A stretch of 64,000 nt of DNA from Bacillaceae bacterium IKA-2. Lineage in GTDB: Bacteria > Bacillota > Bacilli > Bacillales > Anaerobacillaceae. The stretch is from contig CP134492.1 of assembly GCA_031761875.1 (NCBI GenBank), forward strand, positions 682,001 through 746,000, written 5' to 3'. The translations under genes were made by a program, and so were the position numbers. Position 1 is the first letter of the stretch. The number at the start of each line of letters is the position of its first letter. The notes under the pieces were generated by a model. It had not been told where the DNA came from. It searched no databases and saw nothing but the letters and a program-made list of their open reading frames with translations. This document shows positions 1 through 8,173 of the stretch, one piece after another.

Positions 1-50
1 TAGTGATGCAGTTTATGGTAGGGTTCTCGCTATAAAGCAAGCACAAAGGA

Positions 51-1742
51 GTGTTTTTTATCTTAAGGAGAAGGATTAGACATATACAACGTTACAAAGA
101 AATTGTAACAGCTTTTACCCGCAATGGTTTCGGTTTTGTCATGAAGGAACTAGGTTTACTCCAACTAGTTAGTATGCCAAAAAGGCTATTCATTGAAGGA
201 AATAAAGAAACGCGAACAAAAACAGTTGGTGAACGCTTCAGGGTATTTTTTGAAGAAATGGGGCCAACTTTTATAAAAATTGGGCAATTAGCTAGTACGA
301 GGTCTGACTTTATCCCAGCAGATATTATTAAAGAGCTAGAGAAACTACAAGATGATGTTCCAGCTTTTTCGTATGAAGATGTTGAGAGCATTTTGGTGAA
401 AGAGCTTGAAGTTAAGATGGCAGATATTTTTAAGGAATTCAATGAAATACCCATTGCAGCGGCATCAATTGGACAAGTGCATTTTGCGATTTTGAAAACA
501 GGTCAACAGGTTGCGGTTAAAATTCAACGACCCAATATTAGGCAAGTAATAGAGACTGACTTAGAAATATTACGAGATATTGCAGCGCTTGCCGAACGAA
601 GGTTAGAATGGGCAGCGAAGTATCAACTTGTTGATATAGTTGACGAGTTTGCAAAGTCACTCTGGGCTGAAGTCGATTATACAATTGAAGCTCGAAATGC
701 TGAAAAAATTTCAAAACAGTTTCTAAATGATCCGAAAATCAAGATTCCAGAGATTTATTGGGAATTTTCAAGCAAAAAAGTATTGACGATGGAATATGTA
801 GAAGGAACAAAATTAAATGAAATCGATAAAATCGAAAAAAAAGGATATAGTCGCAAAGCCACTGCAGAGCGAGTAATAAATTCGATTTTTAAGCAAATTT
901 TTGTACATGGATTTTTTCATGCCGATCCCCATCCTGGCAATATATTAGTGGTGGCAGATGAAAAGATAATTTTTATGGATTTCGGAATGGTCGGACGTCT
1001 CACTCCAGAAATGAGAGATCATTTTGCATCATTTATTATTGCGATGATGCTGCAAAGTACAGGCGGTGTTATCAAAGCAATTTTTCAAATGGGCCTTGTA
1101 CCTGACGATGTGAATAGCGTCTTATTACATTCAGATGTTGATATGCTCCGGGAAAAATATTACGATGTTCCTATTAGTCAGCTAAGTTTAGGTGAAGCCG
1201 TAAATGATTTGTTTTCGGTTGCCTCGAAGCATGGGATTCGAATTCCAACGGATTTAACGCTAGTCGGAAAAAGCTTATTGACGCTGGAAGGGTTGATTGA
1301 AAAACTAGATCCTTCGATAAGTATTGTGAAAATTGCCGAACCATTTGGCCGTCAGCTGCTCAAAGAACGTTATCTACCGAAGAACTTCTTGGGGAGAGTT
1401 TGGAATAATATTATTGAGTATAGTGAAGTTGTTACTGATTTCCCTAAAAGTTTAAAAGATTTTTCTTCTATTATGAAGCAAGGAAAACTAAGGGTAGAGG
1501 TTTCTATTTCCGATCTTGACCAGTTATTAATGAGGTTAGAACGAGTCAGTAATCGGATTTCCTTTAGTATTGTTTTACTTTCTTTTAGCATTATTATGGT
1601 TGGACTTATTATGGGTACATCACTAGCAGGAACAACATCAACACTGATTTGGAGATTACCTACTGTTGAGATTGGCTTTGGAGTAGCACTAATTATGGTT
1701 CTCTGGTTACTTTTTTCAATTTTAAAGTCAGGAAGATTTTGA
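51..1742 (+). CDS. AarF/UbiB (ABC1) family atypical protein kinase-like protein
   Basis: The 563-residue protein has the hallmarks of the ABC1/UbiB family: the KxGQ-type motif in PTFIKIGQLASTRSDFIP, the Ala-rich loop AAASIGQVH, the lysine strand VAVKIQRP, the catalytic-loop analogue HADPHPGNIL and the metal-binding MDFGMVG. Two hydrophobic segments close the C-terminus (about residues 500-560), so it is probably membrane-anchored. The family uses ATP and supports isoprenoid quinone metabolism in many bacteria; the substrate is unknown here. The GTG start at 51 abuts AAAGGAG with almost no spacing. A second AAGGAG at 64-69 lies inside the reading frame, so the true start may be a few codons later. 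The preceding 50 bases hold no recognisable gene. Confidence 0.9.
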   Translation: MFFILRRRIRHIQRYKEIVTAFTRNGFGFVMKELGLLQLVSMPKRLFIEGNKETRTKTVGERFRVFFEEMGPTFIKIGQLASTRSDFIPADIIKELEKLQDDVPAFSYEDVESILVKELEVKMADIFKEFNEIPIAAASIGQVHFAILKTGQQVAVKIQRPNIRQVIETDLEILRDIAALAERRLEWAAKYQLVDIVDEFAKSLWAEVDYTIEARNAEKISKQFLNDPKIKIPEIYWEFSSKKVLTMEYVEGTKLNEIDKIEKKGYSRKATAERVINSIFKQIFVHGFFHADPHPGNILVVADEKIIFMDFGMVGRLTPEMRDHFASFIIAMMLQSTGGVIKAIFQMGLVPDDVNSVLLHSDVDMLREKYYDVPISQLSLGEAVNDLFSVASKHGIRIPTDLTLVGKSLLTLEGLIEKLDPSISIVKIAEPFGRQLLKERYLPKNFLGRVWNNIIEYSEVVTDFPKSLKDFSSIMKQGKLRVEVSISDLDQLLMRLERVSNRISFSIVLLSFSIIMVGLIMGTSLAGTTSTLIWRLPTVEIGFGVALIMVLWLLFSILKSGRF

Positions 1743-1761
1743 GGTTTGTCCATTAACTAAG

Positions 1762-1803
1762 AAAAAGCTGTCTCCACGATAATGTGTGAGAAAGCTTTTT
1801 TTT
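1762..1803 (+). terminator. Intrinsic terminator after the AarF-like gene
   Basis: The arms AAAAAGCT-TCTC-CAC and GTG-GAGA-AGCTTTTT pair around a short loop and end in a T run, 20 bases after the stop codon. Confidence 0.75.
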
Positions 1804-1888
1804 GGTGTCTGACACCGATAGCCGGTCTGAGGTGTCCGCGAGCTGTGGATAATGGGGGTATTATTGTCTTTTTCTGGTGTCTGACACC
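1804..1888. repeat. Two copies of the near-palindrome GGTGTCTGACACC
   Basis: GGTGTCTGACACC occurs at 1804-1816 and again at 1876-1888 in the same orientation. Each is palindromic except for its central base. Similar GGTGnCTGACACC words are scattered between genes in Bacillus genomes (recollection of the genus, not computed here). No protein-binding role can be assigned. Confidence 0.6.
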
Positions 1889-1976
1889 CATGTGAATTTT
1901 ACATTCTTTCTTCACTCTTTCTTCATTTATTATTAATATGATGAACTTAGATAAAACAAAGGAGAGAATAATTACA

Positions 1977-2210
1977 ATGAAAAAAATGTTTACTACCTTT
2001 ATTATAGCGGGATTAATTTTTACAGGAGCAAGTCAAACGTTTGCGATGGGAGAAAAAAATCAAAACGGAACGTTTAATCTTGGTCAAAAAATCACATCAC
2101 ACGAAGATATGTCGGTTCAAGAGATCAAAAATATGTACCTAATGCACCACTACACCCTAGGAGCAGCACCTAGCAAAAACTTTCAAACACACGATGATTG
2201 CATGAACTAG
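1977..2210 (+). CDS. Small secreted protein, unknown function
   Basis: A 77-residue protein begins at the ATG at 1977, seven or so bases after AAAGGAGAG; an upstream in-frame ATG at 1938 has no ribosome-binding site. Residues 1-23 form a typical signal peptide (MKKMFTTFIIAGLIF, then ASQTFA). The mature part is about 54 residues, rich in Met, His and Asn, and ends in a His-Asp-Asp-Cys-Met segment with one cysteine. I do not recognise the family. Exported Met/His-rich peptides can bind metals, but this is only a guess. Confidence 0.65.
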   Translation: MKKMFTTFIIAGLIFTGASQTFAMGEKNQNGTFNLGQKITSHEDMSVQEIKNMYLMHHYTLGAAPSKNFQTHDDCMN

Positions 2211-2211
2211 T

Positions 2212-2242
2212 AAAAAGAGCGAAGTGATTCGCTCTTTTTTTT
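2212..2242 (+). terminator. Intrinsic terminator
   Basis: AAAAAGAGCGAA pairs with TTCGCTCTTTTT around GTGA and is followed by T residues, directly after the secreted-peptide gene. Confidence 0.85.
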
Positions 2243-2321
2243 GTTTTAAAAAAATTAAAAATCATACTATAATGACAAGAAAAGACATAAGAAAAGTGAT
2301 GACACTCCTGTTTATTAAGTA

Positions 2322-3026
2322 TTATTTTCCGCGCCTATAATTAAGGTCATTAAATAGCTGATTGAGCTCCTCTTTTGTGAGGTCACGCCAATGTCCAACG
2401 CTTAAACTATCTATATGAATGTTCATCACGCGAATGCGTTGTAGCTTTTGAACTTGGTAATCAAGAGCTGAGCACATCCGGCGAATTTGACGATTTAAAC
2501 CTTGGGTTAAAATGATTCGAAACGTATATTTTGATATTTTCGTTACTTTACAAGGAAGTGTTTTCGTATCTAATATTTCTACTCCGTCTGAAATTTCACT
2601 TAAAAATGCAGCGGTAATTGGCTTATCGACACTAACAATATATTCTTTTTCATGTTTATTTTCAGCTCGCAAAATTTCGTTAACGATATCACCGTCATTT
2701 GTAAGCAAAATTAAGCCTTCTGAATCTTTATCGAGCCGACCAATGTGAAAAATTCGTTTCGGGTGATTAACAAAATCAACAATATTTCCTTTTATATTTC
2801 TATCGGTTGTACTTGTTATTCCAACTGGTTTGTTTAAAACTATGTAGACATTTTCCTGCTCGACGACAATTGGCTTATTATCAGCACGAACATCATCGCC
2901 TGGATCTACCTTGCTACCTAACTCTGCTATCGCACCATTTATTGTGACTCTCCCCGCGGCAATCCATTTATCAGCCTCGCGTCTTGAAGTTATTCCTGAT
3001 TCACTAATAAATTTATTGATTCGCAA
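2322..3026 (-). CDS. rluF: 23S rRNA pseudouridine synthase, RluF type
   Basis: The protein has 234 residues. An N-terminal S4 RNA-binding domain (MRINKFISESGITSRREADKWI, about residues 1-60) precedes an RsuA/RluB/E/F catalytic domain with the motif GRLDKDSEGL that carries the catalytic aspartate. The family isomerises a specific uridine in rRNA to pseudouridine; RluF acts on U2604 of 23S rRNA in E. coli. The start is TTG at 3026, with the G-rich AGGGTGGGG upstream. It is divergent from the ABC exporter operon. Assignment to RluF rather than RluB or RsuA rests on overall length and N-terminal resemblance. Confidence 0.88.
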   Translation of the reverse strand: MRINKFISESGITSRREADKWIAAGRVTINGAIAELGSKVDPGDDVRADNKPIVVEQENVYIVLNKPVGITSTTDRNIKGNIVDFVNHPKRIFHIGRLDKDSEGLILLTNDGDIVNEILRAENKHEKEYIVSVDKPITAAFLSEISDGVEILDTKTLPCKVTKISKYTFRIILTQGLNRQIRRMCSALDYQVQKLQRIRVMNIHIDSLSVGHWRDLTKEELNQLFNDLNYRRGK

Positions 3027-3104
3027 ATGAACCCCACCCTAACAAAAAATATTTACCTTCCTAATTTAACGCAAGTTACCCCTGATATACAAGGGGAGTG
3101 GTAC

Positions 3105-3182
3105 AATGAATTTCATAATACAATTATATTAGCCACATCAAGCTACCTAGTGTTGTTGAATATGCATTATTTAATTCATTTA
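3105..3182 (-). repeat. Dispersed inverted-terminus repeat, family 1, truncated copy
   Basis: It starts AATGAATTTCATAATAC and contains TTAGCCACATCAAGCTAC, both shared with the reverse complement of the copy at 37813-37929. It ends with TTAATTCATTTA, a degenerate opposite terminus. The middle is shortened and diverged. Confidence 0.6.
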
Positions 3183-3280
3183 TCTCAGTTACTTTTAAGA
3201 AATCACACTAAAATTTTTAGTTATATCAAATACTAAATTGAAGTTCAAAGTTAATACCTTAAATAGGAGATTCGTATTTT

Positions 3281-3358
3281 AAAATGATCTGGAGTGAACT
3301 CATTAGTTTATTTCCCGGTAGCTCAGCTTGTTAAAATGAGTTCATAAATCATTTTTTT
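3281..3358 (+). promoter_or_regulatory. Possible leader-peptide attenuator upstream of the ABC exporter
   Basis: AAAATGAT...TGAACTCATT (3281-3304) can pair with AATGAGTTCA...ATCATTTT (3335-3355) and is followed by a T run, giving a terminator-like hairpin 64 bases before the exporter start. Inside it, an ATG at 3284 opens a 16-codon frame, MIWSELISLFPGSSAC, that stops at 3332-3334 just before the right arm. AGGAGA at 3265-3270 could serve it, although the spacing is long. The arrangement resembles ribosome-controlled attenuators ahead of antibiotic exporters. No function is shown. Confidence 0.4.
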
Positions 3359-3422
3359 AGACTTTAAATGCTTTTACCTATAAAATAAATTCAGAAGATA
3401 GATCATTTTGGGAGTTGAAAAG

Positions 3423-4334
3423 ATGAAGATGATAAATGTAACTGATCTAAAAAAATATTATGGCTCCCTAAAAGCAGTAGATGGAGTAAGTTTAGATGTT
3501 TTGGAAGGGGAAATTTTTGGTTTACTAGGCCCAAACGGAGCTGGTAAAACGACAACGATGGAAATGATGGAAGGACTTCGTGATTTTGACTCAGGTGAAG
3601 TCACGATAAATGGCTTATCGATAACGAAGCATCGAAAAGAAATTACCTCGTTCATCGGCGTTCAGTTACAATCGACGTCAATGTTTGACCTTTTACAAGT
3701 AGAGGAAATTTTGGAGATGTACGCAAGCTTTTACAAAAAAAATGTACCAGTGGAAACAATTTTGGAACAAATGAATTTAATCGAAAAGCGACGCGATCGT
3801 ATTAAAGGTTTGTCAGGCGGTCAAAAACAACGGCTTGCAATAGGCTTGGCGCTAATTCATGACCCAAAAGTAATTTTTTTAGACGAACCTACTACTGGGT
3901 TAGATCCGCAAGCACGTCGGTCGTTATGGGACATCATTTTGGAATTAAAAAAGCAAGGTAAAACGATCATATTGTCGTCTCATTATATGGAGGAGGCCTA
4001 TGTGTTATGTGATCGCTTAGCGATTATGGACAGGGGAAAAATCATTGCCTTAGATACTCCAGACCGATTAATTGCTTCTCTTGAAATGGAGTCAGCTATT
4101 CAGTTTCATTGGGATGAAGATTTAACGGAGTTAGAAACAATAAAGGGCGTGACTAAAGTGACAATACTAAAGGATCAAACTGTCATCTATACATCCAATT
4201 TACAGGAAAGTTTAATTGCGTTAATTAAATTGACGGAGAAAAAGGGTATTCAATTACAAGACTTGCAAACGAGAAGTGCCAGCTTAGAGGACGTCTTCCT
4301 GCAGTTAACAGGAAGGAGTTTGAGAGAAGAATGA
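3423..4334 (+). CDS. ABC exporter ATP-binding subunit (DrrA/CcmA-like)
   Basis: This 303-residue nucleotide-binding subunit has Walker A GPNGAGKTT (about residues 35-43), the signature LSGGQKQRLAIG, Walker B VIFLDEPTTGLDP and the H-loop SSHYMEEA. It powers the ABC-2 permease encoded next, with which it overlaps by four bases (ATGA). The C-terminal extension (about 215-303) is typical of drug or lipid exporters of this type. I chose ATG 3423 because GGGAG sits eight bases upstream; an in-frame TTG at 3408 lacks such a site. The substrate is unknown. Confidence 0.92.
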   Translation: MKMINVTDLKKYYGSLKAVDGVSLDVLEGEIFGLLGPNGAGKTTTMEMMEGLRDFDSGEVTINGLSITKHRKEITSFIGVQLQSTSMFDLLQVEEILEMYASFYKKNVPVETILEQMNLIEKRRDRIKGLSGGQKQRLAIGLALIHDPKVIFLDEPTTGLDPQARRSLWDIILELKKQGKTIILSSHYMEEAYVLCDRLAIMDRGKIIALDTPDRLIASLEMESAIQFHWDEDLTELETIKGVTKVTILKDQTVIYTSNLQESLIALIKLTEKKGIQLQDLQTRSASLEDVFLQLTGRSLREE

Positions 4335-5422
4335 AAGCATATAAACAATTAACAATCGCTCAATTAAAGCTATTTGCACGAAATAAGGCAGTGATTTTTT
4401 GGACAACTTTTTTCCCATTATTTCTAATGATTGTTTTAGGTACATTTTTAGGTGGAGGCACGGACACAACTATTAAAGTGGCTTGGGTAGATCATGATCA
4501 AAGTGAATATTCTCTCGTTATGAAGGAGACTTTCTTGGAGACGCAAGCAATTATCTTAACCGAGTGGGAGGATGTAGATACAGCAAAAGCGGAAATAGAA
4601 GAAGGTAATGCTGCTTTTGTCATTGAAATTAAATCAGGTTTTGCTGATTTAATTGAAGAAGGCGGACAAGTTCCAACATTCTCGGTCTTTTATGATGAAA
4701 CTAATCAAGCAATTACTCAACTTGGTTTTGCGATTATCGATCAAGCAGTTGATCAATTAAATAAAGAACTGATTGATTATCAAGAAACAGTATTTATAGA
4801 AAAGCAAGGCATTAAATCGTTAGATCTTACATATCTAGACTTTTTAGTACCTGGTATAGCAGCACTAATGATTCTTTCTAGTAATTTGAACGGTGTAGCG
4901 GCACAAATTGCATCATGGCGTGAGCGTGGTGTATTGCGACGTATGAAATTAACGGGTCTGCCAGCAAGTACATTTATTGCTGCGCAAATTACCGCAAGAA
5001 CAATATTGAATATTACACAATCAACTTTAGTCTTAGGTGTCGGGATATTCTTCTTAGGTGCCCAGATGAACGGCAATTGGTTTTTACTTTTATTCTATTT
5101 AATATTAGGAATTTTAGTGTTTATGTCACTTGGATTTATTATTGCCAATATGGCGAAAACACCAGAACACGCATCGCCAATCGCTGGTTTTATTTCTTTT
5201 CCAATGTTATTTTTAGGGGGGATATTCTTTCCGATTACGAATATGCCAGAACTTTTACAGCCGATCGTTATGGCGCTTCCAATCGCTCATCTTGCAAATG
5301 TATTACGAGATGTGATGAATGTCGGGGCGACAATGGGAGACCTGATCATACCAACAGCTATTTTAGTTACGTGGTTTATCGTATGCTTCAGCATAGCTTC
5401 AAAAACATTTAAGTGGGAATAA
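4331..5422 (+). CDS. ABC-2 type exporter permease
   Basis: The 363-residue membrane subunit belongs to the ABC-2 family. One membrane segment lies near residues 20-45, then a large extracytoplasmic loop (about 50-170), then five or so hydrophobic segments to the C-terminus. The GFISFPMLFLGGIFFP stretch is typical of ABC2_membrane proteins. It is translationally coupled to the ATPase upstream (ATGA overlap), and together they would form a four-domain exporter from two half pairs. Confidence 0.9.
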   Translation: MKAYKQLTIAQLKLFARNKAVIFWTTFFPLFLMIVLGTFLGGGTDTTIKVAWVDHDQSEYSLVMKETFLETQAIILTEWEDVDTAKAEIEEGNAAFVIEIKSGFADLIEEGGQVPTFSVFYDETNQAITQLGFAIIDQAVDQLNKELIDYQETVFIEKQGIKSLDLTYLDFLVPGIAALMILSSNLNGVAAQIASWRERGVLRRMKLTGLPASTFIAAQITARTILNITQSTLVLGVGIFFLGAQMNGNWFLLLFYLILGILVFMSLGFIIANMAKTPEHASPIAGFISFPMLFLGGIFFPITNMPELLQPIVMALPIAHLANVLRDVMNVGATMGDLIIPTAILVTWFIVCFSIASKTFKWE

Positions 5423-5515
5423 GGCATCCATAAGAAAATAATGGATCAGTGTGATCAATTTCATTCGATTGTCTATTTTCTTTACAATGCCTAAAACGAA
5501 AGGTGGATCACCCAA

Positions 5516-6187
5516 ATGGATAATCAATTAGATGCTGTCATCTTTGATTTAGATGGCGTCATAACAGATACAGCAGAATATCATTATTTAGCTTGGAAAA
5601 ACTTAGCTAATTCCTTGGGAATTGATTTTGATAAAAAATCCAATGAACAATTAAAAGGTATTAGCCGAATGGAATCCCTAGAAATGATATTAAAATTCGA
5701 CAAAAAAGAAGCATTGTTTAGTGACGCTGAAAAGCTAGAATTTGCAACAAAAAAGAATCAATATTATCAAGTCTTAATTAAAGATATTTCAAAAAAGGAT
5801 ATTTTACCTGGCATTGTAGAATTGCTGGAAAAATTAAAAGCTAACAATATAAAGATTGCTTTAGCTTCTGCAAGTAAAAATGCAAAAGTAATTATTGAAG
5901 GGCTAGGGCTTCGTAGTCATTTTGATGTAATTGTTGATGTTGAAAAAATCAAAAAAGGTAAACCCGATCCAGAGATTTTTTTGAAGGGAGCTGATCTCTT
6001 GGGAGTCCCAATTGACAGGTGCATAGGCATTGAGGATGCTCAAGCTGGAGTTGAAGCGATCAAAGCGGCTAACATGTTTGCTGTTGGAGTAGGCTCTAAG
6101 GATGCACTTAAAAGAGCGGATTATATTGTAGAAACAACTAATCAGTTAGTATTTGAAGAGATCAAAAAAAGATTTTTAGAAAGTTAA
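5516..6187 (+). CDS. pgmB: Beta-phosphoglucomutase (HAD superfamily)
   Basis: The 223-residue HAD enzyme has the nucleophile motif AVIFDLDGVITD (Asp11 is the phosphorylated residue and Asp13 the general acid/base). It has the cap-domain loop FDKKSNEQLKGISRMES, the motif II LASASKN, the lysine of KKGKPDPEIF and the metal site GIEDAQAGVEAIKAA. These match beta-PGM, which interconverts beta-glucose 1-phosphate and glucose 6-phosphate during maltose or trehalose phosphorolysis. No maltose phosphorylase gene is adjacent, so its feeding pathway must lie elsewhere. The site GAAAGGTGG precedes ATG 5516. Confidence 0.87.
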   Translation: MDNQLDAVIFDLDGVITDTAEYHYLAWKNLANSLGIDFDKKSNEQLKGISRMESLEMILKFDKKEALFSDAEKLEFATKKNQYYQVLIKDISKKDILPGIVELLEKLKANNIKIALASASKNAKVIIEGLGLRSHFDVIVDVEKIKKGKPDPEIFLKGADLLGVPIDRCIGIEDAQAGVEAIKAANMFAVGVGSKDALKRADYIVETTNQLVFEEIKKRFLES

Positions 6188-6272
6188 TATTCCCCATATA
6201 GATAACTAGATTATGTCGATTTTACTCGATAGTTATTTGGAAAAAAGGGTTTCTTTTTAAAAAAAATGGTGC

Positions 6273-6278
6273 TATACT
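6273..6278 (+). promoter_or_regulatory. Candidate -10 box for the cold-shock gene
   Basis: TATACT lies 130 bases before the start codon, with a poor TTTCTT at the -35 position 17 bases upstream. A long untranslated leader would fit cold-shock genes, whose leaders control translation at low temperature. Confidence 0.4.
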
Positions 6279-6407
6279 GAGGTTAATTATTTTTGATCGT
6301 TTACAGATATTGCAAGGATTTCTTAATAGTTTTCCTCTGAAATGTTATAAATGAACAAGGATAGTAAATACAAGGTGTGGATTTCACACAAACAGGAGGA
6401 AAACAAT

Positions 6408-6608
6408 ATGTTAGAAGGAACAGTTAAGTGGTTTAATGCAGAAAAAGGATTCGGATTTATCGAGCGTGAAGAAGGGGACGATGTATTCGTACATTTCTCA
6501 GCTATCCAAGGAGACGGCTTCAAGTCTTTAGAAGAAGGCCAAAAAGTAACATTCGAAATCGTCGAAGGTAACCGTGGAGCACAAGCTGCTAACGTTAATA
6601 AAGCATAA
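6408..6608 (+). CDS. csp: Cold-shock protein, CspB type
   Basis: The 66-residue single cold-shock domain has RNP1 KGFGFIE and RNP2 VFVHF, with the [13 protein letters not shown] opening typical of Bacillus CspB/CspD. It binds single-stranded RNA and DNA and acts as an RNA chaperone. The start is ATG 6408 after AGGAGG; an upstream in-frame ATG at 6351 would lie in the leader and is not supported. About 130 bases separate the likely promoter from the start codon. Confidence 0.95.
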   Translation: MLEGTVKWFNAEKGFGFIEREEGDDVFVHFSAIQGDGFKSLEEGQKVTFEIVEGNRGAQAANVNKA

Positions 6609-6630
6609 TTAAACTTAAATTTAAACTTTT

Positions 6631-6659
6631 AAAGGTATCCTTTCGGGGATACCTTTTTG
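6631..6659 (+). terminator. Intrinsic terminator of the cold-shock gene
   Basis: AAAGGTATCC pairs with GGATACCTTT around TTTCGG and runs into T residues. Confidence 0.88.
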
Positions 6660-6703
6660 CTTATGTTTCAACATCATCCAAGTGAACGATTAGGACTAAT
6701 TGG

Positions 6704-7558
6704 TTATTCACGCAATATCGGTAGTGTACAACAGCGGAACGAGCCACCGGATTTTATAATCTCTGTAATATCAACCTCAATAACATCATAACCCCTTTTT
6801 CTGAGATCGCCATTAACACCTTTATTTACGGGAAGACTAAAAATTTTCTTATTTCCAATCGAAAGGACATTGGTTGCTAATGAAAACTGTTCCTCAGGTG
6901 ATACATATATTAAATCATATTTGGAACGAAGTAATTCTTCATCCTGCTTATCAATAACGCCAGGAAAGATGATTGCTTCAGTTGGAGAGATTACGTTAAA
7001 AACACAATCTAAATGTAAGTATTGAGGATGGAATCGAACTGAAGTAACAGTAAATGTAGGTAACAGACTTTTTAAATGATTAAAAGCAGCTTCATTAGTT
7101 CGATCACTGATACCTACATAAATTGTGTTGCCGTCGATAATAATATCTCCGCCTTCAATTGAGTCGCCGATGATATTGAAGTAAGAAAGTTCCTCACCTT
7201 TGAGCCAGTTTTTTAAAATTTCTTCTTCACCGTTGCGAATTGGGACAGCCATATCTGAAACGAAAATTGTCTGGCCGAGTGTGAACCCAATGTCACGAGT
7301 AAACACTTGCTCAGGGAATTTTTTTGCTGGTGGCAATAAGATTACATCGATTCCGTTCGCCTTTAAAATTTGCACAAACTGAGCATGTTGTTCCATTGCT
7401 TTTTGAATATGAATTCCTTCATTTTGAAAATGTTTTTGAGTATCATTAATGATATCTCGAATTGTCATATGCTTTGGTTCACAAACGATTACGCGTTTCA
7501 AAAGCCCATATTCATTTATGCAAAATGATTTTTCAATCAATACTTCAGTTAAATTCAT
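6704..7558 (-). CDS. DDAH/arginine deiminase-like amidinohydrolase
   Basis: This 284-residue member of the guanidino-group-modifying superfamily has FTRDIGF, the substrate-carboxylate motif EGGDIII, the catalytic His in YLHLDCVFNVI and the C-terminal catalytic Cys in GGSFRCCTLP. Such enzymes hydrolyse arginine or methylarginines to citrulline plus ammonia or an amine. It resembles the Bacillus YkgA-type dimethylarginine dimethylaminohydrolase group more than long arginine deiminases of about 410 residues. The start at 7558 follows GGAGGG by six bases; an earlier in-frame ATG at 7582 has no site. Substrate identity is uncertain. Confidence 0.82.
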   Translation of the reverse strand: MNLTEVLIEKSFCINEYGLLKRVIVCEPKHMTIRDIINDTQKHFQNEGIHIQKAMEQHAQFVQILKANGIDVILLPPAKKFPEQVFTRDIGFTLGQTIFVSDMAVPIRNGEEEILKNWLKGEELSYFNIIGDSIEGGDIIIDGNTIYVGISDRTNEAAFNHLKSLLPTFTVTSVRFHPQYLHLDCVFNVISPTEAIIFPGVIDKQDEELLRSKYDLIYVSPEEQFSLATNVLSIGNKKIFSLPVNKGVNGDLRKRGYDVIEVDITEIIKSGGSFRCCTLPILRE

Positions 7559-7616
7559 TGTTATTCCCTCCAGTCTAGTCATTTTAATAGCTTCTCCTTT
7601 ATATTTACCAATATGT

Positions 7617-7791
7617 AAATGAATTTTATAATAAAGCTTCTGCCACTAGGTAACTTGTTAGTAATTCAAGTTACTTGGTATTTTGTTACTGATTGAAAAT
7701 TCTTGGATACTACATCTAGTCAAATTGAAACTTCAACTCGATGTCGCTTAATGTGACTAGTTTATTGGTATTATGAAATTTACTGATGTAA
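7617..7791 (+). repeat. Dispersed inverted-terminus repeat, family 1, enlarged copy
   Basis: The left end AAATGAATTTTATAAT and the following GCTTCTGCCACTAGG match the family. An extra stretch of about 50 bases (roughly 7651-7703, itself with AACTTG/CAAGTT arms) then intervenes before GGATACTACATCTAGT resumes the consensus. The right end is ATTATGAAATTTA. Confidence 0.65.
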
Positions 7792-7794
7792 AAA

Positions 7795-7827
7795 TAAAAA
7801 AACAATACTCAATAAATAAGTATTGTC
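7795..7827 (-). terminator. Intrinsic terminator (minus strand)
   Basis: ACAATACT pairs with AGTATTGT, followed on the minus strand by a run of T, just beyond the stop of the small basic protein gene. Confidence 0.7.
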
Positions 7828-7852
7828 AGAAAAATATGAAGTGATGAAACTT

Positions 7853-8032
7853 TTATACACCTTGTCGTTTACGCTGGTTATTGTTTTTTTTCGATTGCTG
7901 ACTTTTCATTGTTTGGTTTTTAGAACTATTCCAACCACTAGTCGCGTTACCTTCTTCTTGCTGCGCCTTTTTATTTGAAAGCTGCTGCTTTATCGCTTCT
8001 TGTAAAGATATTTTTTTCTTTTCAGTAGACAT
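7853..8032 (-). CDS. Small basic hypothetical protein
   Basis: A 59-residue frame starts at ATG 8032 after TAAAGGAG at good spacing and ends before a terminator. The protein begins MSTEKKKISLQEAIKQQL and ends NNNQRKRQGV. It is rich in Lys, Gln, Asn and Ser, has no hydrophobic segment, and is probably soluble and nucleic-acid-like in charge. I do not recognise a named family, though short K/Q/N-rich proteins of this form occur in other Bacillus genomes. The good ribosome-binding site and own terminator support a real gene. Confidence 0.65.
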   Translation of the reverse strand: MSTEKKKISLQEAIKQQLSNKKAQQEEGNATSGWNSSKNQTMKSQQSKKNNNQRKRQGV

Positions 8033-8173
8033 GTCCTTTTCTCCTTTAGACTAACATTAATTTATAACTATTAATGAGTGTATCTATTTATGCGATAAAA
8101 GTAAACATATTTCATTTAATAGGAATAAATGTTAGACTAAACTTACAATATCGAACGATAAAGGATTGATAAT

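Noticed and set aside
3027-3236. 69-codon plus-strand ORF
   Set aside because: No ribosome-binding site; much of it is a truncated copy of the family 1 repeat.
3313-3330. CCCGGTAGCTCAGC resembling the D-arm of a tRNA
   Set aside because: No acceptor, anticodon or T-arm follows; the match is to one short motif only.
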